Assembly (NCBI GenBank): GCA_037176845.1 | Contig: JAYKXP010000011.1 | Span: forward strand, 248,001-312,000 | Direction: 5' to 3' | DNA length: 64,000 bases | From: Paramarasmius palmivorus | Lineage: Eukaryota > Basidiomycota > Agaricomycetes > Agaricales > Marasmiaceae | Part shown: in pieces, positions 57,890 through 64,000 of the stretch | How the letters are laid out: every line of letters begins with the position of its first letter | How positions within the stretch are numbered: the first letter of the stretch is position 1 | Notes under the pieces: model-generated | Seen by the model: the letters and a program-made list of their open reading frames with translations, nothing else | Databases searched by the model: none | What the model was told of the DNA's origin: nothing | Translations under genes and position numbers: made by a program

Positions 57890-58647
57890 CTAGTCGTCTT
57901 CGGTGCTTTCCACTAACAGGTCCTGCAGTTCGTAGACGCTTTCCACAGCAACGTTCGCCATTTCGATTGCCCGGAGGAGGAGGTCTGCAGTCCGGCCTAG
58001 GATTGCGCCTGGTGTTTCTGAAGAGTTTTTAACCCGTTTCTTCTCAGGTCCCAAACGATCCGGAGATCTGCTCCTGTTCCGCTTTTTGCCTGTTGCAGAA
58101 GTGGCTACTTTGTTGGGGCAGCTTCCCTGTGGTTCGTCCTCGTCGGTGATATCAATCACGACGCCGTTAAACTGCTCCTTCAGCCACGCTGTTATGCCTG
58201 ACGACGTTGAAAATGTGTCGCGCAAGGATTCGTTGAATGTAACGATCATCGTTCCGAACGTCGTTCGGTATGTCACTTCCTGTTTCTCGGTTCGATCGGA
58301 GGGAAGGACAAACTGGACATTGGTGAGAAGAGGCAAAAATGACGAAGGCGGAAGAGGCATGGCAATATGAGTGCTCACATGGATGTCTATCTTCAAGGAG
58401 GAGATTCTCTCTGTCGGCAAGCCACTTGCATTTGCAACCTTGGAGAGGAAGTTGTTGCAGAATTGCGGTCCACTGTGCAGCAAATCATGCAAAGCTTGAC
58501 GAAAGTTGCTCTTCAGGGAATCAGAGAGAGCTTCAACACCGGAAGTCGCGGTTATCTTCACGATAGCCATAATTATTTCAGCTTGAGGAGCAGATTAGAA
58601 TAGAGCTTGCAGACAAGCGAGGAAATTTTACCTTTGGTATGGGACAT
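57890..58647 (-). CDS. Small nuclear-looking unknown protein
   Basis: Two exons: a short one from the ATG at 58647 (MSHTKAEII...) spliced into the main exon, or a start at the internal ATG at 58570. About 230 residues. The N-terminal half is folded-looking (LKSNFRQALHDLLHSG; EVTYRTTFGTMIVTF). It is followed by VVIDITDEDEP, which has the hydrophobic-then-acidic form of a SUMO-interacting motif, and by basic KKRNRSRSPDRLGPEKKRVK, a likely nuclear signal. It is divergently arranged with the integrase, with 120 bases between the two starts. No known family. Confidence 0.55.
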
Positions 58648-58767
58648 TGCGGATGTGGACAGAAGAAAAGACGGGTGGGAGCTATCGATCGGAGCGGTTA
58701 TATACCGATCCGATCTCCTGAGAAAAAGGGGGCGATTTATGTCTATCTTGTTCGAGTCCTGACCTCC

Positions 58768-60578
58768 ATGGCTGATCCCTTCAACGTCGTAAACAACTTG
58801 CGAGAGGCATATTATGGCCTCGAGCGCCGAGTGCTCCGCGCTCACTATACTATGGCCGGCGATTCACAGCAATTAGAGGGGGAGAAAGCACATGCGTTGG
58901 CCTTTCTGTCAGCGGTGCAGGCAGTGAGTTATATCTAAAATCGTTCGTAACTGTGTCATTGAAATTACCCGTATCGTCAGAATGAGCACCGTTTCTCCCT
59001 AGAGGAGTTCGCATGCATCAGCAACAACATACAGGCCATGATGAATGTGCTTGACGAGACAGCCAATAGATTGAGCGATCAACCTGACTCTGATACCATC
59101 CCGGTGGTCCACCGTGTCAAAACAGGCGGGCGCGGAAGGCCGAAAGTGGAGATCGATAAAGGAGTGCTTGGGGAGGCTCTAATCCTTCGCGGGGGTCCAG
59201 GGTCCCTAGCTTTGCCTTTTGGTTGTTCTAGCCGAACCATCCGGCGCCGTGCTATTGAGTACGAGCTGGTGGAGCCAGGACATCCGGTTTGCACTACAGA
59301 GAGGCATGCTGATGGCTCGATTACTCGCACCTACACCTCTAGCACTCCTGCAGTCTCGAATATAACAGACCAGGAGCTGGATGGGATGTTATTTGCCATC
59401 CTTCGGACATTCCAGAATTTTGGGTTACGTATGCTTCGAGGGCGATTGTTAGCAGATGGACATCGTGTACCTCGAGAGCGGATCAAGGCGTCATTCCTGC
59501 GCGTTAACGGTGCTCCCAATCCATTCGGTCATCGTGATCTTCATCGGCAGAAATACAACGTAGCTGGTGCCAACTCGCTTTGGCATCATGATGGGCAGCA
59601 TGGTGAGTAGAACCGCATTCTTTGGTAAATCAACAGGACACATTCACGCGAAATTAGGTCTCATTCGATGGAAGATTGTCATCCACTGTTTTATTGATGG
59701 TAAGAGTCGCATGGTAACCGCCATCCGAGTCAGCAATAACAACCGTGCATCCACCGTCGAGGAGCTTTTTCATGAAGGTACTTCTCTACATGGCTGCCCT
59801 CGACGTGTCCGAGGAGATCATGGAACGGAGAACCTTCGCGTCGCGGAGTGGATGGAGGAGACTTTTGGCATTGGGTCATATATCTGGGGAAGGTGAGAAG
59901 GTTTTCAACGTCTAGGAACGGTCTGCGTCAACATTTCACAGGTCCGTGCACAACACCAGAATCGAACGATTGTGGTACGATGTCACTCATAACTTTGGCA
60001 AGAAGTGGAAAGACTTTTTTCAAAAGTTGGAGGTATACGAGTCCCTGGACCACAACAGCAGCGGCCATCTCTGGCTGCTACATCACCTGTTCCACTTCTA
60101 CATTGATTTGGATGCACAAGAGTGGGCATCCGCTTGGAATCACCATCCTCTCACGCTTCGGAACGAACCAAATCGTAGCCCAAGGGATCTATTCCTATTC
60201 AGTCATATTCAAGATGGCCCTCGGGGTGTCGCTTTGCGACCAGTGGCTCCTGAAGAAGAAGTGGTAGAGCCTGCGCTATATGGGATAGATTGGGAGGCTC
60301 TCGAGGACTCGCGCATCCAAGATCACTTTTTTCAGAGGCAGGAACAGGAGGAAGTCTATGTTATGGTAGAAGACCCGACGGTGCCTTCCAATCTCAACCA
60401 CGTCCCTGTGGAACCCCCAAACTGTCCTTTCACTGAGGAACAGATACAATACCTTGACGGTGTTTTGCGGGAGGAGTTCCAGCACACGGATCGCAGGGAC
60501 ATGGAGATTTGCAGAATGATATGGAGACGGGCCTTTGAGATCTGTACTCAATTTGTGCTGGATGCAGGAAGAGAGTAA
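58768..60578 (+). CDS. DDE (rve-fold) integrase/transposase, apparently intact
   Basis: Four exons (about 58768-58923, 58981-59604, 59659-59892 and 59941-60578), about 550 residues. A helix-turn-helix region (GRPKVEIDKG, FGCSSRTIRRRAIEYEL) precedes the catalytic core. Acidic residues are the Asp in LWHHDGQHG, the Asp in RVRGDHGTEN and the Glu in VHNTRIERLW. The last two are separated by about 32 residues once the third intron is removed. DGKSR and VSNNNRASTVEELF are typical of a eukaryotic integrase-core family that I recall from fish and mushrooms. It would cut and join DNA ends and is the best candidate for moving the surrounding element. No disabling change is seen. Confidence 0.86.
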
Positions 60579-60812
60579 CAAAAGGGTGGCATGACCGCAA
60601 TCTGGCGGACCTAGAGTAGTGGAGATTTGTCGTATGTACAACAACAGGTCGAGGGAGAAGCTGAATATTTCTGGCCGTTATATGTGCAGAGAAGGTTGAT
60701 TGAAAACATCTAATGAAAACAATACACCTGACAGGCAAAATGGGGTCCTCAATATTGCGTTCGACAAACTGCTCCGCCTTGACGTCATGTTCCACCGGCT
60801 TCTTCTCCTGTT

Positions 60813-61413
60813 TCAGGCTGAAACGAGGCCTTTCAGGCGATTAATTTCATCCTTTAGGTACCCGACCTCTTTCTCATGCTTGTCGGCCAGGTCGGAGAGC
60901 TGAGACTTCAGCTGCGTGATCGTTTCCTCGCTCCTGATGAGCTGCACTCGGAGGCTTAGAATGATGACAGTTTCATCGGTCATCAGCGGCATTGGGGGCT
61001 CCCTATTCAGTACGGTCGTGGTAAGCAGAAAGCTTAGGGCATGGTAGGAAGGCTGTAACTCACTGACGCACCAACTTTCCTTCGACGCGTCTCTCTTTGA
61101 GAGGTTCGCCTGTTTCGCGACTTTTTTTCACGCCAGAACGAGCGCCTGAAGGATCGAGTCAGGGGATTGAATAGGTACAACTGCGAACTGTTCACTTCAC
61201 CTTCTTCATACTTGCCATCCACCTCAGACTCCAGAAAATCTTGGTGGTCAAATCTGTGCCGGTCATTAGGGGTAGTAACGCTGGGAGAAGACGATATACG
61301 AACGCATTGTTGAGGTCTCTCTTGACATAGGAAAACCGTTGAGCACAACTACGCCGAGGTCGTTTCGGAGGGGTGTTCTCAACGTCGGCTTGAGATTCCC
61401 GTTTGACCTTCAT
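60813..61413 (-). CDS. Small basic coiled-coil protein
   Basis: From the ATG at 61413 the N-terminus is basic (KVKRESQADVENTPPKRPRRS). After one or more introns (about 61035-61290 in a second frame), a last exon ends in TGA at 60813. That exon is a clear coiled coil: VQLIRSEETITQLKSQLSDL, then KHEKEVGYLKDEINRLKGL. A middle segment is Arg-rich (SFRRSFWREKKSRNRRTSQR). Splice sites inside are not fully resolved. Function unknown; it may form a dimer and bind nucleic acid. Confidence 0.5.
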
Positions 61414-61637
61414 ATCGGGAGGTTGGGAAGAATGGTAATGGCAGGTTGAAGAGAACGGATGGCCGGATAGCGAAGATACCGAGGTGGAAAATAAATATCA
61501 AATGGGTATCTCTCAACCTTGCACTGCATCTACCACTGGCACTGCAACCCGAAAACCCTGACGAAAATGCAAAACCGTGGTGAGTAGCAAGCTAAACACC
61601 CGAAATAATTATTAAGTATTCCGGTGTAGCGTTTAAT

Positions 61638-63224
61638 ATGGCCAGTATGGACACCGAAATAACGAGGATTGATAACGATATCCAGCGATTGATTCAGAGG
61701 AGAGACGGATTGCTGAGAAAGCAAAAGGGTCTATGGGCAGGAAGGAACGAGGTCAGTCAGCCTCTGGTTCATAGGCTGGATTCCGATGTTTTGGGAACGA
61801 TTTTCGAGGCCTCCGCGGCGTATGCGTTCGACCAGCCCCTGATTTTGGGAAGCGTCTGCCAAAAGTGGAGAGCAACTGCTGTCCGTACTCCTCGTCTTTG
61901 GGAAAACATCTACATCAACATTCCGGGTAGGCCATGGGGAGGTGATGCCAGCTCGGAGTTGTTTGAGCTATACGAAGAGCAGATGAGGAGGAAGGAAAAC
62001 AGGTTGCGTGCATGGTTGGATAGGTCGGGCAGCGTTCCTCTTATCGTGTCATTTCACGCTGCCGCATTTCCACTGGACAGGATCGGCTCTCAACAGGTGT
62101 GGGGGGACTTCTTGCGCCTGCAGCGCAAACTGACCCACATCATCATGGACCACTCTCAACGCTGGCGTTCAGTGACATTGCGCGCGCCATCCTATCTCCG
62201 ACGCCTTTTAGATGACGCTGGTGTGTTAGGTAGCCTCCGAACATTGAGGTTGTTACCTCCAACGGATCGTAAAAAGTTTGTACCAAGAGGTGCACAACTA
62301 TCCGACGTGGAAAGCTTCCTGCGTGCTCCGATTCGAGAATTGGTGTTGGAGGATAACCTGTTGGATATGTACGATCTGCCTGTAGCTTGGGACAGCCTGA
62401 CCAGTGTCGTTATCGACTTTGTCGACGGAATCCCAATCGCGACGGCCCTATCTATACTCTCTGCGGGTGCCACGAATCTACAAGATTGCAGCCTGAGGAT
62501 CTCCAACATTAGGGACTTGGATGATCCAGTCATGCCAATGTCTTTTCCCAAGTTGGAGTCTCTAGCACTCTTTATTGCGGTGGATGGAGTGGGGCTAGAG
62601 GAAGTTGCGCCACGTATGCAAGACATCGGGGGAGGTATTGTGGCAACCGCACTGCAGAGTTTCCAGGTCGAGTGCACTCCTCTCAAATCGACACGAAGGA
62701 TCCTCGAATGGCCTTTCAACTCATTGCTCGGATCGAAGATGACCTCGTTATCTTTCAACCTCGACGGCCTTGGTCCACATGCGATTGTGACGATACTCGC
62801 ATGCATTCCGTCTCTTGGATCTCTAACTTTGACAAACATCACACCCATGACTATCAAGGGAGTCGTTTCCTTCCTTATCTCAGGTGTAGACGGTCGGGTA
62901 TTATGCCCATGGTTGACCGAAATCCGTGTTGATCTGTATCGATGGTATGATGACCCAATCGAGGAGATGTTCGAGGAGGTAACGAGGTTGGTGGAGTGCC
63001 GCATAGAAGAAAATGGGGAAACTGCGCCGTTGAAGAGGGTCTGGGGACGGTCAAGTACATTTCCCAGAAGTCGAAACTTGTCCCACAAGATCAAGCTCTT
63101 GAGGCAAAAAGGAGTTGATATCGAGTGGGCGTACTCGACGACAAAACAGATAGGGGTGGGGTTTGACTACGGGGACGAAGACACTGAAGATGAATCACAC
63201 CATGCATTTCCCTTTCGCGTGTAG
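61638..63224 (+). CDS. F-box protein, single exon
   Basis: A 528-codon open frame without introns. A coiled-coil start (DNDIQRLIQRRDGLLRKQKGL) leads to an F-box-like motif: VHRLDSDVLGTIFEASAA, then LILGSVCQKWRATAVRTPRLWENI. This is the layout of the large agaric F-box family. The remainder has about ten Leu-rich segments (SLRTLRLLP; LESLALFIAVDG; MTSLSFNLDGLG) and an acidic tail. It would link a target to an SCF ubiquitin ligase. It is the right-most complete gene before hairpin cluster 4. Confidence 0.82.
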   Translation: MASMDTEITRIDNDIQRLIQRRDGLLRKQKGLWAGRNEVSQPLVHRLDSDVLGTIFEASAAYAFDQPLILGSVCQKWRATAVRTPRLWENIYINIPGRPWGGDASSELFELYEEQMRRKENRLRAWLDRSGSVPLIVSFHAAAFPLDRIGSQQVWGDFLRLQRKLTHIIMDHSQRWRSVTLRAPSYLRRLLDDAGVLGSLRTLRLLPPTDRKKFVPRGAQLSDVESFLRAPIRELVLEDNLLDMYDLPVAWDSLTSVVIDFVDGIPIATALSILSAGATNLQDCSLRISNIRDLDDPVMPMSFPKLESLALFIAVDGVGLEEVAPRMQDIGGGIVATALQSFQVECTPLKSTRRILEWPFNSLLGSKMTSLSFNLDGLGPHAIVTILACIPSLGSLTLTNITPMTIKGVVSFLISGVDGRVLCPWLTEIRVDLYRWYDDPIEEMFEEVTRLVECRIEENGETAPLKRVWGRSSTFPRSRNLSHKIKLLRQKGVDIEWAYSTTKQIGVGFDYGDEDTEDESHHAFPFRV

Positions 63225-63446
63225 TGCAGTATTGTATAGCGCGTAGATTGTGATGAATACATTCATGCCATCATGCCATGGTGTGTACTGTAGCTGAGAG
63301 AGATGTCCATCCTGAGGCCGCATAAGAGAATGACCATGTAAGGGGGAAAAAGTCACCTCGTACCGTTGTTCACCCAAAGCGGTCAATCCGGGCGGTTGGT
63401 TTGTAGGTAACCTTGGTGTCCCCGGCTGTAAGGAAATGGCATTTGC

Positions 63447-63491
63447 GACAACACCAGAGTTGTCTATTGCGTTCTGCGACACCAAAGTCGC
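63447..63491. repeat. Covarying hairpin cluster 4 (two hairpins)
   Basis: GACAAC-ACCAGA-GTTGTC at 63447-63464 and GCGAC-ACCAAA-GTCGC at 63476-63491, in the same orientation as the left pairs of clusters 1 and 3. No opposite pair is seen to the right before the window ends. Confidence 0.85.
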
Positions 63492-63577
63492 CAATACGCA
63501 TGATGGAAGTAGTGAAGCAGGGACTCATTCAAGCCTTAGTGGAATTAGATGGTGACGTGCTAAAGCATCATGTGATA

Positions 63578-63607
63578 TAACCCTACCTGTACTATGTACT
63601 AGGGTTA
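63578..63607. repeat. TAACCCTA / TAGGGTTA hairpin, copy 3
   Basis: Perfect 8-base arms around a 14-base loop that itself holds GTAC-TAT-GTAC. Followed by GGTTACATG and preceded by CATGTGATA, which lengthens the inverted symmetry. Confidence 0.85.
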
Positions 63608-63685
63608 GGTTACATGTCGAGACTCGACCGCTCGCGAAGTATTCCATTGATGCATAATGTCTTTATTGCTACGCCTAATATATCG

Positions 63686-63708
63686 TTTCTCAAAGAGTTT
63701 GAGAAACA
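63686..63708. repeat. Perfect 10-base inverted repeat
   Basis: GTTTCTCAAA, spacer GAG, TTTGAGAAAC. It lies between hairpin copy 3 and the partial gene at the right edge. Confidence 0.75.
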
Positions 63709-63804
63709 TTATTGCCTACATATTGTTGTACAAAAAACGTTCTAACAGCGCTAACAGGGTTTTTTTAAAAAATATCAGCATCCAGTATCAACGCCCATGG
63801 AGTG

Positions 63805-64000
63805 CTACAAACAGTCTGTATAACCTGCGTCAGCGCTATCCCATTCGCTTTGCCAAGGCTCCTCCCGGTAGAGAAATCCCGACTGGAGTGGCATGAAAGT
63901 CTCCCATCGTACAACCATGCCCTGACTTCGCAGTCGCTCCAGCTCTCGCCGGAAGGCGCGGTAAAGGCTGGGGGGGTCCGTGCAGAAGACTTCGAGCATT
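63805..64000 (-). CDS. C-terminal end of an unknown gene
   Basis: A minus-strand frame is open from the window edge to the TAG at 63805. It contains YRAFRRELERLRSQGM and EEPWQSEWDSAD. Whether the ATG at about 63999 is a start or an internal Met cannot be told, because the gene may continue past the edge. No family recognised. Confidence 0.4.
   Translation of the reverse strand, partial: MLEVFCTDPPSLYRAFRRELERLRSQGMVVRWETFMPLQSGFLYREEPWQSEWDSADAGYTDCL

Noticed and set aside
41843..63607. AACCCTA motifs taken as telomere repeats
   Set aside because: There are only single copies of each arm, in inverted order and not in tandem. They are internal hairpins, not telomeric tracts.
35889..64000. 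Starship-type or KDZ/Crypton element
   Set aside because: No tyrosine recombinase with the Starship captain signature and no KDZ transposase was seen. The only recombinase is a DDE integrase of another family.

Overview
The window looks like nuclear DNA of a mushroom-forming basidiomycete (Agaricomycetes, probably Agaricales). Almost every gene is broken by several introns of about 45-60 bases with GT..AG ends and CTGAC/CTAAC-like branch points. Typical agaric families are present: F-box proteins, MYND-finger proteins, a small secreted cysteine-rich protein, and a hypothetical protein starting with the NFxxGxFxxVxG signature. Gene models were spliced by eye, so exon edges are proposals.

Bases 1-9.6k hold ordinary single genes: the 3' part of a membrane protein, a small membrane protein, an F-box/leucine-rich protein, an RRM-like gene with a decayed tandem copy (frameshift plus stop), and a secreted FAD-linked oxidase.

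Bases 9.8-35.3k are a young, duplicating accessory region. Three epoxide hydrolase copies (EH1-EH3) lie on the minus strand, and EH3 carries a +1 frameshift. EH2 and EH3 each head a tandem unit of about 5.4 kb. Each unit also carries two small unknown genes (family A and family B) and a repeated, spliced-looking array (family C). A third, older A-B-C copy lies at 30.7-33.2k. The unit junction cuts a small secreted protein gene, leaving a 3' scrap at 23.5k. An extended SDR reductase, a classical SDR and a proline-rich secreted protein complete the block. Oxidase, epoxide hydrolases and two reductases could act together on a small molecule, but no backbone synthase is visible.

Bases 35.5k to the right edge look like part of a large mobile or selfish element with mostly lineage-specific genes. 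In order these are a HECT-type ubiquitin ligase, an acidic unknown, a small unknown, a MYND-finger protein, a cysteine-knuckle nuclear-looking protein, a RING protein, a protein with RNase H1 N-terminal (viroplasmin) domains, a JmjC dioxygenase of about 1,500 residues, a large agaric unknown, a small nuclear-looking protein, an apparently intact DDE (rve) integrase, a coiled-coil protein, an F-box protein and the end of another gene. The spacers carry a repeat found nowhere else in the window: a hairpin with invariant core AC-RCCARA-GT whose outer arms vary but always stay complementary. Copies stand in pairs of opposite orientation on either side of a second hairpin, AACCCTA..TAGGGTT. This covarying punctuation, with integrase, three ubiquitin-ligase-type proteins and a chromatin demethylase-like protein in one block, is the most unusual thing in the window.
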